Below are positions 26,925 to 35,162 of a stretch of 64,000 nucleotides of DNA, piece by piece (position 1 is the first letter of the stretch; each line of letters opens with the position of its first letter). Location: positions 1 to 64,000 of the forward strand of contig NZ_JADNRQ010000006.1 in NCBI RefSeq assembly GCF_015594625.1. The letters run 5' to 3'. The DNA is from Desulfallas sp. Bu1-1 (GTDB lineage: Bacteria > Bacillota > Desulfotomaculia > Desulfotomaculales > Desulfallaceae). A model generated the notes under the pieces. The model was not told the origin of the DNA, did not search any database, and was given only the letters and a program-made list of their open reading frames with translations. The position numbers were made by a program, and so were the translations under genes.

Positions 26925-27968
26925 GTGGGTCGGAATAAAATTTTTACGAAGATTAAAAAACCTTTTTTATGGCCGGCGTGCGTCGTGTTATTCATGGCTC
27001 TGCCCCTGGTGGTTGACAGCAATTACATCACCAGCGTGCTCATTGTCATTGGCCTTTACACCATCATCGTGCAGGGCCTGGGCATTTTGATGGGGTATGC
27101 GGGGCAGGTATCCTTCGGCCACGGCGGGTTCTTCGGCCTGGGTGGGTACGCTGTGGCAGTATTGACCACGCGCTATGACTGGCCGCCGGTTTTGGCGCTG
27201 TTGGCCGCGATTGCCCTGCCGGGGCTGGTTGCAGCCGGCATCGGCAGGCCGGCGCTTAAACTCCGGGAGTTTTACCTGGCCCTGGGTACCATGGGTTTTG
27301 GCATCCTGATTCATACAATGTTCAACGAGGCCGGGAAATTGACCGGGGGGCCGTCGGGAATTGCGGGAATTCCATACCTTTCCACCGGTGGGCTGGTCTT
27401 TGACAGCGATATCAAATTTTTCTACCTGGTTTGGGCGGTGGTGCTGCTGGTTTTATTCGGCATCAACAATTTAATCCGCTCGCGGGTGGGCAGGGCGCTC
27501 CGCGCCATCAGGGAAAGCGAGCACGCCGCCGAAACCGCCGGGATAGATACCGGCAAGCTGAAATTAAAGGCATTTATTTTCAGCGCCCTCCTGGCGGGGT
27601 TGGCCGGCGGGCTCTACGCCTTTTATGTAACCTTTGTAAGCCCCGCTCCATTTGGTTTCAATGCCTCGGTGCAATTTGTGTTGATGGCCGTGGTCGGGGG
27701 GTTGGGTACTTTTTTCGGCCCCCTGCTGGGGGCGACGCTGGTGGTGTTGCTGGGAGAGTTCTTGCGCTGGGCGATCCCGCTGGTTATCCCCGGCGCCGGC
27801 GGTGAGTATGAGATTGTTTTTTTCGGGCTGATTCTGGTGCTTTTAATGATCTACCGCCCCGAGGGCCTGGGGACCTTGGGCAAAATTTTAACATCACCCG
27901 GGAAGAAAAAGCCGGGCGCGGCGGAAGCGGGTATACCCGGTGGTGGTCGAGGTTATGAGGTTAATTGA
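26925..27968 (+). CDS. livM: Branched-chain amino acid ABC permease LivM
   Basis: 347 residues with ~8-9 membrane segments; GYAGQVSFGHGGFFGLGGYAVAVL and the RALRAIRESEHAAETAGID EAA-like loop are the LivM hallmarks. GTG start at 26925 behind GGCGGGA, 16 bp after livH. The C-terminal ~35 residues (SPGKKKPGAAEAG and on) are a polar tail beyond the usual length. Confidence 0.92.
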   Translation: MGRNKIFTKIKKPFLWPACVVLFMALPLVVDSNYITSVLIVIGLYTIIVQGLGILMGYAGQVSFGHGGFFGLGGYAVAVLTTRYDWPPVLALLAAIALPGLVAAGIGRPALKLREFYLALGTMGFGILIHTMFNEAGKLTGGPSGIAGIPYLSTGGLVFDSDIKFFYLVWAVVLLVLFGINNLIRSRVGRALRAIRESEHAAETAGIDTGKLKLKAFIFSALLAGLAGGLYAFYVTFVSPAPFGFNASVQFVLMAVVGGLGTFFGPLLGATLVVLLGEFLRWAIPLVIPGAGGEYEIVFFGLILVLLMIYRPEGLGTLGKILTSPGKKKPGAAEAGIPGGGRGYEVN

Positions 27969-27991
27969 AGTTGGTTAAGGGGGTTCCCGGT

Positions 27992-28759
27992 ATGCTGCTG
28001 GAAGTGCAAGGTCTGACCAAACAGTTTGGGGGTGTTGCCGCAGTCAGGGATGTTGGTTTTCAAGTAGCCGAAGGCACCATTTTTGCCTTGATCGGTCCCA
28101 ACGGCGCCGGTAAAACCACGGTGTTTAATTTGATCACCGGGATGCTCCGGCCTGACGCCGGGTCCATCAACTTTTCGGGAAGACGGCTTGACGGGCTGAA
28201 ACCCTACCAGATTGCCGCGGCGGGTATCACCAGAACATTTCAGAACCTTCAATTGTTCGGCGGGATGACTGTACTGGAAAACGTGATGACCGGCGCCCAT
28301 ATCAAGGGTAAAACCGGCTTTATCAAGGCAATGTTGCGCCGGCCCGGTATAAACGCCGAGGATAAACAAATTATTGAACATTCCATGGCCCTACTGGGCG
28401 AGGTGGGGTTGGACGGTTCAGCGAACCTTCCTGCCGCCGCGCTTCCCTTCGGCAGCCAGCGGCTGTTGGAGATAGCCAGGGCGCTGGCCTCCGGCCCCCG
28501 GCTGGTCCTGCTGGATGAACCCGCCGCGGGATTAAACAGTACCGAAACCAGGACCCTGGCCGGCTACCTGAAAAAATTGAGGAACAACGGCCTGACCATG
28601 GTCTTGGTCGAACATGATATGGAAACCGTAATGGAAGTGGCCGACCGCATTTTGGTTTTAAATTTCGGCCGGGTCATAGCTGAAGGGACACCGGCGGAAG
28701 TGCAGGCCGACCCGAAAGTGATCAGGGCTTACCTGGGGGAGGATGAACGAATTGCTTAA
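27992..28759 (+). CDS. livG: Branched-chain amino acid ABC ATPase LivG
   Basis: About 255 residues. Walker A GPNGAGKTT, Q-loop TFQNLQLF, signature region LPFGSQRLLEIARAL (a PFGSQ in place of LSGGQ, common in LivG), Walker B LVLLDEPAAGL and switch His in LVEHDMETVM. A TTG at 27965 is open, but AAGGGGG (27978-27983) lies 8 nt before ATG 27992, so the latter is chosen. Confidence 0.92.
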   Translation: MLLEVQGLTKQFGGVAAVRDVGFQVAEGTIFALIGPNGAGKTTVFNLITGMLRPDAGSINFSGRRLDGLKPYQIAAAGITRTFQNLQLFGGMTVLENVMTGAHIKGKTGFIKAMLRRPGINAEDKQIIEHSMALLGEVGLDGSANLPAAALPFGSQRLLEIARALASGPRLVLLDEPAAGLNSTETRTLAGYLKKLRNNGLTMVLVEHDMETVMEVADRILVLNFGRVIAEGTPAEVQADPKVIRAYLGEDERIA

Positions 28760-29522
28760 AATAAAAGGACTGGATGTTTATCACGGCTACGTGCAGGCGA
28801 TCAGGGGGCTTTCCCTGCGTGTAAAAGAGGGTGAATTGCTGGCCATCCTCGGTGCCAACGGGGCGGGTAAAAGCACTCTGCTCGGGACGCTGGCCGGCCT
28901 GCACAAACCGGCTAAAGGAAATATTTTAATTAGGAAAGGCGACACACCTCCCGCGGAGGAATGTCCCCAATATAAGAAAGGTTTCAAACCCCATGCGGGG
29001 GAATGTCCCCAATGGGAAGATATAACGGGAAATGCTCCCGAAAAAATGGTGCGCCGGGGTATCAGCCTGGTGCCGGAAAGAAGGGAAATCTTCGGCTCTT
29101 TGAGTGTATTGGATAACCTTGTGCTCGGCGCCTATCATCGTTACCGCAGCTGCGGCAAAGGTGCAATTTTAAACGACGCGCGGGAAGTGATGGAAATTTT
29201 CCCGGCTTTAAAGGGCAGGGAAAAGGAAATGGCGGGTACGCTAAGTGGCGGCCTGCAGCAAATGCTGGCCATCGGTAGGGCGCTGATGGCCCGGCCCAGG
29301 CTGCTGCTTCTGGATGAGCCTTCGGTGGGCCTGGCCCCGCTGGTGGTGCGCGAAATTATGTCCGTCCTTGCCCGGCTGAAGCAAACCGGTGTAACAATTG
29401 TTCTGGTGGAGCAAAACACCAGGGCCGCGCTAAAAGTGGCGGACGGGGCGCTGGTCATGGAGCGGGGTTCGATTACTCTAAGTGGCAGTTCGGCTGAACT
29501 AATGTCCAATTCCAAAGTGTAG
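28743..29522 (+). CDS. livF: Branched-chain amino acid ABC ATPase LivF with in-frame insertion
   Basis: 259 residues against ~235 for typical LivF. Walker A GANGAGKST, signature LSGGLQQM, Walker B LLLLDEPSVGL and ILVEQN switch are intact. Between GNILIR (to ~64) and EDITGNAPEKM (from ~92), where normal LivF continues directly, there are about 27 extra residues containing AEECPQY and AGECPQW, encoded by two near-identical DNA repeats. The frame ends at TAG 29520-29522; the next codons read QAYLGRARVQPAWDRA*, and QAYLG is the usual LivF C-terminus, so the stop seems a recent nonsense change costing the last few residues. Overlaps livG by 17 bp. Confidence 0.9.
   Translation: MNELLKIKGLDVYHGYVQAIRGLSLRVKEGELLAILGANGAGKSTLLGTLAGLHKPAKGNILIRKGDTPPAEECPQYKKGFKPHAGECPQWEDITGNAPEKMVRRGISLVPERREIFGSLSVLDNLVLGAYHRYRSCGKGAILNDAREVMEIFPALKGREKEMAGTLSGGLQQMLAIGRALMARPRLLLLDEPSVGLAPLVVREIMSVLARLKQTGVTIVLVEQNTRAALKVADGALVMERGSITLSGSSAELMSNSKV
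28953..29013 (+). repeat. Two 19-bp direct repeats inserted in livF
   Basis: GCGGAGGAATGTCCCCAAT at 28953-28971 and GCGGGGGAATGTCCCCAAT at 28995-29013 differ by one base and start 42 bp (14 codons) apart. The arms GGGGA/TCCCC can pair, so each copy is a small palindromic unit. They fall exactly in the segment by which LivF exceeds its family length, suggesting insertion of a REP-like element that kept the frame. Confidence 0.75.
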
Positions 29523-29637
29523 CAGGCCTACCTTGGCCGCGCCCGCGTTCAACCCGCCTGGGATCGGGCTTGAACAGTCGATTTAACAAAATCACCTGCG
29601 GTATTTTTACTTTTTGTCCCCGGTACCGGGTTGTCGG

Positions 29638-30252
29638 TTACTTGTTGGAAGAAACTGACAAAAGGGAATTGAGGTTTCTTTCCAGCACGCTGCCGAATCT
29701 TTCCCCCGGGCGCCCTTCCTTGAGGAACAGCTCGACACAGCGTTCCAGGGCACCGGCAACCTGCTCATCACCAGCTAGGGGGAGAATTTCGGTCGCCAGG
29801 CGGGGGTGGCGCCCCAGCTTACCGCCCGCCAGCACTCTGTAGCCGGTTTGACTTACCCGCATGGCGCCGTTGGGGCAGGCGCGGGCGCACTGGCCGCAAT
29901 TCAGGCAGGCCGCCCTGTTGATTATCGCCCCGGCATCGTCCATGGTGATCGCCCCCTCGGGGCAGGCCGCGGCGCAGGCCCCGCATTTGTCGCAGCCCGT
30001 TCCCACCTCCGGCCGGGCCTGCCCCTGGACGCCGAAATCCTTGATTTGGGGCTGGCTGCAGGAATTGGGACAGCCCGCCAAAGCCACGTGGAACATTTGA
30101 TGGTGCATCGGCCGGGAGGTGTTCACCCTGGCCCCCAGCCTGGCGTTAAAACGCCGGTCGGCCATCACCCGCCGAAGCGTTGATTCCAGCTTGTCCAGGT
30201 CCACAACCCGGTTGGGACAGTTAAAACATTTTTTTATGGTAAAAAAGTCCAT
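29638..30252 (-). CDS. Small sulfite-reductase-like protein with two ferredoxin clusters
   Basis: 204 residues, a reduced form of the nitrite/sulfite reductase family: a half-length siroheme/4Fe-4S domain with HVALAGCPNSCSQPQIKDFGV (CxxxC after a GCPN) and upstream KKCFNCPNR, followed by two 4Fe-4S ferredoxin motifs (CDKCGACAAACPEGAI and CLNCGQCARACPNGAM). It resembles the small Dsr-like/AsrC-like proteins of anaerobes; a full dissimilatory sulfite reductase is not present in the window. A role in sulfite or nitrite reduction or in electron transfer is possible, not proven. A CRP/FNR-type palindrome lies upstream at 30364-30381. Confidence 0.82.
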   Translation of the reverse strand: MDFFTIKKCFNCPNRVVDLDKLESTLRRVMADRRFNARLGARVNTSRPMHHQMFHVALAGCPNSCSQPQIKDFGVQGQARPEVGTGCDKCGACAAACPEGAITMDDAGAIINRAACLNCGQCARACPNGAMRVSQTGYRVLAGGKLGRHPRLATEILPLAGDEQVAGALERCVELFLKEGRPGERFGSVLERNLNSLLSVSSNK

Positions 30253-30363
30253 GCTTCAACCCCTCCAGTGCAGTGCAGTGGCACAATAATATTCACGTCA
30301 CGAAAGCTGTTTATAGTATACCGCAGGAAAGGAAGGGCTTCTGTAACTTTACTCGTGTTTCCA

Positions 30364-30381
30364 GTGTGATCTTAATCACAC
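30364..30381. promoter_or_regulatory. CRP/FNR-family palindrome
   Basis: GTGTGATCTTAATCACAC is a perfect 18-bp palindrome matching the TGTGA-N6-TCACA type recognised by CRP/FNR-family regulators (including HcpR in sulfate reducers). On the minus strand a TATACT (30315-30320) lies downstream so that the palindrome is centred about 64 bp before the expected start of the 29638-30252 transcript, a typical activator position. The regulator is not in this window. Confidence 0.65.
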
Positions 30382-30389
30382 AAACCAAA

Positions 30390-30420
30390 AACAAAGCCCA
30401 CCGGGAAGATGGGCTTTGTT
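30390..30420 (-). terminator. Terminator after the rubrerythrin-like gene
   Basis: AACAAAGCCCA (30390-30400) and TGGGCTTTGTT (30410-30420) form an 11-bp perfect stem with a 9-nt loop. Read on the minus strand it is followed by a T-rich tract and starts 5 bp after the stop codon of the gene ending at 30426. Confidence 0.85.
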
Positions 30421-30425
30421 AAACT

Positions 30426-30848
30426 TTATTTGGAAAAATATCTTTCCAGCATACCCTTTAAAGCCCGGGCATGGCGTCCTTCATCCCTGGCGGATTCATC
30501 AAAAAAGTCGTGGGCCTCGTCTATATTTTGCTCCTTGGCTTTAATGGCCGCCTCCCGTTTCCCTTTGTTGGCCATTGTTTCGCCGGCTAATGCCTTCTCC
30601 AAGTTTTCCTTGGTGCTGCCGGAGATTTCCCCGTTCAACTCGGCAAACCGCGCCGCGTGTTGGGCCTCTTCCCAGGCGATGGTTTTAAGTACTTCGGCTA
30701 TCTCCGGATACCCTTCCCGCTGGGCCTGGCGGGCGGCGGCCAGGTACCACCCAACTTCCCAGTTCTCACCGTTGAAATTCGCTTTAACCGCTTCCTCAAG
30801 GGGAGTTCCCTTGGTAACACCCAATTTGTTTTCAATAGTCAGTTCCAT
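30426..30848 (-). CDS. Rubrerythrin-like ferritin-fold diiron protein
   Basis: 140 residues, four-helix ferritin-like fold without the C-terminal rubredoxin domain. Two ExxH iron motifs are visible: [12 protein letters not shown] and DEGRHARAL, plus Glu residues in the first helices ([19 protein letters not shown]). Such proteins reduce peroxide in anaerobes. AGGAGG precedes the ATG. It is last in the rrf2-cooS-FNOR direction and 46 bp from the FNOR stop, so it may share that transcript as an oxygen-defence component. Confidence 0.85.
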   Translation of the reverse strand: MELTIENKLGVTKGTPLEEAVKANFNGENWEVGWYLAAARQAQREGYPEIAEVLKTIAWEEAQHAARFAELNGEISGSTKENLEKALAGETMANKGKREAAIKAKEQNIDEAHDFFDESARDEGRHARALKGMLERYFSK

Positions 30849-30894
30849 GGTTCATACCTCCTGTTTATTATTAATTTTTCACCAATTTCATCAG

Positions 30895-32667
30895 CTATAC
30901 GGCAAAAGTAAACTCGCCATTTTCTTTTTGGGCAAAGAAATCGGCATAGGTCAGCTCGAAAACCCGGTCCTGGTGACCGGAAACGTCGATGCCATCCTTG
31001 ATCAGCTCTCCCAGTAAACCGGCATTGGCAATATTGCCCTGTAAAATGGCACCCATAATTCTCCCACTTTGCAGAACAACTTTTTTATAATTACCGGCAT
31101 CCTCATATATCAACTCCTCATAACTTTCGTCCGGGGGGTTGACAAGGCCAAAGGATATTGCCGGGAGTCCAAAATAAACCATGGCGTTTTTAAAGGCAAA
31201 ATTATCTTCCATTTTTCGGGTTACTCCCGCCATATTGGACCCGGCCACCTGTCCCTGTTTGACCGCTGCCGGCCAAATGGGCGTAGGGATTACCTTGCCG
31301 GTAAACGTTTCCCGAGATTCGCAAACGTCCCCCGCAGCGAAAACGTCCGGCAATGAAGTTTGTTGAAATTCATTTACCTTTATTCCGCGCTCCATTGCGA
31401 CGGTGGTGTCCTTGAGAAACTCAACATTCGGCTTTACTCCGGCCGCAACGATTACCATTCCGCAGGGCACCATTTTCCCGCTGTTCAGCTTTACACCCCG
31501 CACATTACCCCGCGCGTCCAACACCACCGATACAACCTTTTCGTTAAAGAATAATTCCATGCCGTGCTCCCGGCATAACCGTTCATACCTTTCAGCGGCT
31601 CTCGCATCCAACTGCAGCGGCAGCAGGTGCCCGGCAACTTCGACAACCGACACCCTGATCCCGCGCAGGGTCAAGGCGTAAGCGGCGTCCATGCCCACCA
31701 GCCCGGCTCCGACTACCACCGCTGCGGTTACTTTGCCCGCCTGACTGATTATTTCCAGCGCGTCTTCCAGATTACGCAGCACCCGGACTTGTTTCCCCCG
31801 GGCAAGGTTTTCCACGGGCGGCAGTACGGGGGACGCGCCGGTGGCAATCAACAGGCGGTCGTACCGGTGTTCTTCTCCATTTGACAGCCGGACGACTTTC
31901 CTATCCGGATCCAGTTTGGCCGCTTCCCGGCAGGCCAGCCAATAAATGTTATAGTGTTCAAAGAAATTCTGATCTATAAAACCGGCCTCTTGCATGGACC
32001 GCTGCCCGCTGATAACAAGATGCAGCATACAGCGGGAATAGACATGCTCATCTTTGGAAATAACAGTAATCTCACCATCGCCGTCCAGTTCGCGGATTGT
32101 CCTGGCCGCGCTGATACCAGCGGCACTGGCGCCCAAGATCAAGTATTTCATTGGCGTTCTCCCTCTCCCGTTGCGGCGTTGCCGTTCGCCGGTTCCATTA
32201 CAGGAATATTTACCGGTATCTTGCCGGTCCGTTTCGGCCAACGCAATAGCCCCGGTGGGGCAAGCTTCCACACAGAGGGGGAACGACCTGTCGTCGCAAA
32301 AGTCACACTTAACGGCCACCATGCCTTTCCCGTCGTCCGGCCGGATGATCCCGTAGGGGCAGGACATAACACACATCCAACACCCGGCGCATTTTTCCGG
32401 GTCGTGGTCTACCGTTCCCGTATCCGGGCTTTTAGTTAGCGCGCCGGACATGCAGGCGGCGACACAGGCCGGTTCGTCACAGTGCCGGCAGAGGATGGGC
32501 ACCGGCTTGCCGTCAGTGCCCGCCTCGACGAAGTTTCTGGCCTGGTTGGCCGGGTTTTCCAGGTCCAGGGTCAAAACCGATTCAGCCGCGGAGTGGCCGG
32601 CCATACAGGCCACCTGGCAGTTCCTGCAGCCCTGGCATAATTCCTTGTTGATCAGGATGCGCTTCAC
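30895..32667 (-). CDS. Fused CooF-type ferredoxin and FAD/NAD(P) oxidoreductase
   Basis: 590 residues. Residues 1-150 form a four-cluster CooF/HycB-type ferredoxin (CQGCRNCQVAC, CRHCDEPACVAAC, CAGCWMCVMSCPYG, CDFCDDRSFPLCVEACP). After a polar linker, residue 173 (ATG at 32151) starts an FAD/NAD(P) pyridine nucleotide-disulfide oxidoreductase (LILGASAAGIS FAD loop, VVVGAGLVGMD NAD loop, FAAGDV). In other anaerobes cooF and this flavoprotein (FNOR) are separate genes beside cooS, coupling CO oxidation to NAD(P)H. Here they are one chain; the linker DNA still contains a GGGAGAGGGAGA ribosome-site-like run before the internal ATG. GTG start 14 bp after cooS. Confidence 0.88.
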   Translation of the reverse strand: MKRILINKELCQGCRNCQVACMAGHSAAESVLTLDLENPANQARNFVEAGTDGKPVPILCRHCDEPACVAACMSGALTKSPDTGTVDHDPEKCAGCWMCVMSCPYGIIRPDDGKGMVAVKCDFCDDRSFPLCVEACPTGAIALAETDRQDTGKYSCNGTGERQRRNGRGRTPMKYLILGASAAGISAARTIRELDGDGEITVISKDEHVYSRCMLHLVISGQRSMQEAGFIDQNFFEHYNIYWLACREAAKLDPDRKVVRLSNGEEHRYDRLLIATGASPVLPPVENLARGKQVRVLRNLEDALEIISQAGKVTAAVVVGAGLVGMDAAYALTLRGIRVSVVEVAGHLLPLQLDARAAERYERLCREHGMELFFNEKVVSVVLDARGNVRGVKLNSGKMVPCGMVIVAAGVKPNVEFLKDTTVAMERGIKVNEFQQTSLPDVFAAGDVCESRETFTGKVIPTPIWPAAVKQGQVAGSNMAGVTRKMEDNFAFKNAMVYFGLPAISFGLVNPPDESYEELIYEDAGNYKKVVLQSGRIMGAILQGNIANAGLLGELIKDGIDVSGHQDRVFELTYADFFAQKENGEFTFAV

Positions 32668-32681
32668 GTGTTTATCACCCC

Positions 32682-34553
32682 TTATAACCCCAGCGCTTTT
32701 CTTTTTTGTTCAATGATTTCCGTCAACTTTTCCGCCGCCGGTTCAATTTCACCCTCCAGGATCACTTTACCGCCGGTGAGCTGTTCCATATCCTCCGTTA
32801 AAACTTTGCTCACCAGTTTGCTGCCGGTGACAAAGGGCGGTATGGCCAGGTGCAGCGGCAGGCCCAGGGCCAGTCCGAACGCGCCGTCGGCCAGGGCCTG
32901 TTCTTCCAGCCACTGGGGGGCGGACAGTACCAGTGGCAATTGGGGAATGTCGATATCCAGGGCCCTGGCCAATTCCGCAGCCACTATTTCCAGCCGTCCG
33001 ATGGCCAGGCAGGGGCCGAAATTCAGTACCGGAGGGATACCCAACTTCCGGCAAACGGATTTTAGACTCTCGCCGGCAAGTTCCGCCGCCGCCGGGGACA
33101 TCAAACCTAAGTTTTCCAGGCCGCCGCTGGTGCAGCCGGCGGACAGCACGATGATGTCCCGCTTGATCAATTCTTTGGTCAATCCCACGGTAAAGACATC
33201 ATGCCCCTTGGCCGTCAAGTTTGAACAGCCTACCACCGCGGCGACCCCTTTAACGGCGCCACCGGCAATCAGGTCGATCAGGGGCTTGAAGGTGCCGCCC
33301 AGAAATTTTTTCAAAGATTTTTCGCTGATGCCGGTGATAGCATCATCATATCCGTGTTCAGGGATATCCATTTGCACTTTACCCCGGCGCCGGGTGTAGC
33401 TTTCCAGGGCCGCCTGCATTACTTTATCCGCCAGGGCCTTACTCTCGTTAGGGTCAAACCGCACGTATTCGGCGTTGGACTTTTTAGCCACGTCATCAAA
33501 ACAGATCTGTTTAACCAGGAACTGCTCACAAATTGGCTCCAGGCCGGGCAACGTGCAGTTGAACTCGGACAGTACCAGGTCGATGCCCCCGGTGGCCAGC
33601 AGGGCCTCACTGGTGAAATTGTTTCCGGCATGACCGGCAAATGACTCCCGGCAATGCACCCCGCGCAGTTGCATATCCTGGCCTACGCAGGTGCAGCCGA
33701 TAATCTTGAACCCTTTGGCCCCGGCCCGGCCGGCCAGAGCGGTGGCTTCCGGGGTGGATATGCGCTCCTGCAACACACCGATTAGGGAGTGCTGGTGGCC
33801 GGTAACCATGATGTTAATGTAATTCGGGTCAACCACGGAAAAGCCGACCCTGGCGGCGGTGATCTCCGGTTCGCCCAGCATAATATCGTTTAGATAGTTG
33901 GTTAGGGTTAACCCGTATAATCCCGTGGCAATGCCCAGTTTTAAGGCATGCAACAGCATATCCACCGGGTCGCTGGAAAGGTTGGTGCTGGTTTTGACGA
34001 TGGCGTCGAACACTTCGGATTTGGCGCCGCCGGGGAGTATGCCTAGTTCCCGCCAGCGCCGGAACCTCGGCTGGTAGGCCAGTTTTTCCACCAGGGCCAT
34101 CTGCTGCCCCCGGGGCCGGTAAAGGTCTTCCAGTACCAGGTCCGCTACCCGGACAGCCTGCCGCGCCGGGTCGGTTTCCCCGGTTTCCAGCAATTCCGCC
34201 AGTTCACGCAGCGTTTCGGGCCCTTTAATGGATAAATCGGTTTTTCCCCGGCCAATAGCCTTCAGGTTGTTGGCGGCGTTTTCCACAATATGCAGGTAAC
34301 ATGCCGCTCCGGCTGCCACAGCCCGTAAAAAGTTGCGGGCCACAATAGTGTCCGCGGTTGCCCCGCACACACCTTTGAGGGACTGGGGAGTAATCCGGCA
34401 GGGCCCGTTGGAGCAAAGCCGGCAGCAGACTCCCTGCCTGCCGAAGCCGCACTTGACGGCTTGGTTGGGCACCCGGTTGAAGGACGTTTCCACCCCGGGC
34501 TTGCTGCGCATGAAATCAACAAGTTTGCTGTCCGCCGAAGTACACATTGGCAT
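32682..34553 (-). CDS. cooS: Anaerobic carbon monoxide dehydrogenase catalytic subunit
   Basis: 623 residues, full length for CooS. The D/B-cluster Cys set CGFGRQGVCCRLCSNGPCRI with GVCGAT is complete. C-cluster ligands by recalled alignment to CODH-II: His in VTGHQHS, Cys in GCTCVG, EFNC, VVGCSN, SAGCTSGG and FGPCLA are all kept. At the position of the catalytic Lys (CODH-II K563, HEKAV) this protein has Gln (LEEQALADG), and the His-rich proton path (GHSGHAKHLAH) is absent (AACYLHIVENAANN). It may belong to a divergent CODH clade. Start ATG 34553 is chosen because AGGAGGG lies 8 nt before it. Confidence 0.93.
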   Translation of the reverse strand: MPMCTSADSKLVDFMRSKPGVETSFNRVPNQAVKCGFGRQGVCCRLCSNGPCRITPQSLKGVCGATADTIVARNFLRAVAAGAACYLHIVENAANNLKAIGRGKTDLSIKGPETLRELAELLETGETDPARQAVRVADLVLEDLYRPRGQQMALVEKLAYQPRFRRWRELGILPGGAKSEVFDAIVKTSTNLSSDPVDMLLHALKLGIATGLYGLTLTNYLNDIMLGEPEITAARVGFSVVDPNYINIMVTGHQHSLIGVLQERISTPEATALAGRAGAKGFKIIGCTCVGQDMQLRGVHCRESFAGHAGNNFTSEALLATGGIDLVLSEFNCTLPGLEPICEQFLVKQICFDDVAKKSNAEYVRFDPNESKALADKVMQAALESYTRRRGKVQMDIPEHGYDDAITGISEKSLKKFLGGTFKPLIDLIAGGAVKGVAAVVGCSNLTAKGHDVFTVGLTKELIKRDIIVLSAGCTSGGLENLGLMSPAAAELAGESLKSVCRKLGIPPVLNFGPCLAIGRLEIVAAELARALDIDIPQLPLVLSAPQWLEEQALADGAFGLALGLPLHLAIPPFVTGSKLVSKVLTEDMEQLTGGKVILEGEIEPAAEKLTEIIEQKRKALGL

Positions 34554-34579
34554 TGGATTTTCCCTCCTGTGGAACAATT

Positions 34580-34673
34580 TATACTATACTTGAATAGTAT
34601 ACTTTGGGGTAAGTTTAAGAATAAAAAGTTGATGACCAAGACAATTGGAAAGTATACTGCGATAGTAAACTTT
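34580..34673. promoter_or_regulatory. Paired AGTATACT-type operators before cooS
   Basis: TATACTAT-N6-ATAGTATA (34580-34601) and AAAGTATACT (34649-34658) facing AGTAAACTTT (34664-34673) lie between rrf2 and cooS. The AAAGTATACT decamer also occurs at 35163-35172 upstream of rrf2. The arrangement suggests that the Rrf2 protein encoded next door controls cooS and itself. Confidence 0.65.
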
Positions 34674-34732
34674 TCGTTAAAAAAAATAGGGTAATCCGAG
34701 ATTCGTTTTAAGCGAAACAGACCTGGTACCAG

Positions 34733-35140
34733 TTATGATTTACTTAAAGTTTCAAAGTCATATTCTTTCAGCTTGTCATTAATGGCCTGCTGAATGGAGT
34801 ACAGTGCTTTGTGAACGGAACATTTCGCAGTGTTTCTTTTATTGCATTCTTCCGGGGCGATCAAGCACCGGTTAATGTGGACCGGCCCCTCAACAGCTTC
34901 CACAACATCCTTCATGGTTATTTCCGCGGGTGATTTGGCCAGCGCGTAACCCCCGCCAACTCCACGGTAAGATTCAACAATGCCGGCCCGGCTTAATAAA
35001 CGAAGGATCTTTAACATAAAACGCATCGGAATGTGTTCTTCTTCCGCAATTAGCCTGGCCTCGACCACTTTACCCCGGGGAAGTCGTGATAGATGTAAAA
35101 CCGCCCGAAATGCATAGTCCGTTGCTTGATTAAGCCTCAT
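34733..35140 (-). CDS. Rrf2/IscR-family regulator with three Cys
   Basis: 135 residues. Winged HTH typical of Rrf2 (MRLNQATDYAFRAVLHLSRL, IPMRFMLKILRLLSRAGIVES, GVGGGYALAKSPAEITMKDVVEAVEG) and a cluster-binding segment CLIAPEECNKRNTAKC, three Cys spaced 7 and 8 apart as in IscR/NsrR-type [2Fe-2S] sensors. Probably senses redox, iron-sulfur or NO/O2 status. Neighbouring repeated operators at 34580-34673 and 35163-35186 point to control of cooS and of itself. Confidence 0.88.
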   Translation of the reverse strand: MRLNQATDYAFRAVLHLSRLPRGKVVEARLIAEEEHIPMRFMLKILRLLSRAGIVESYRGVGGGYALAKSPAEITMKDVVEAVEGPVHINRCLIAPEECNKRNTAKCSVHKALYSIQQAINDKLKEYDFETLSKS

Positions 35141-35162
35141 CTTAAATTACCTCTCGCGGTTT

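Noticed and set aside
28953-29013. Possible CRISPR-like repeats
   Set aside because: Only two 19-bp units inside a coding frame, with no further spacers and no cas genes.
29520-29573. TAG read as pyrrolysine or suppressed stop in livF
   Set aside because: No pylS, pylT or methylamine methyltransferase genes are in the window; a simple nonsense change explains it.
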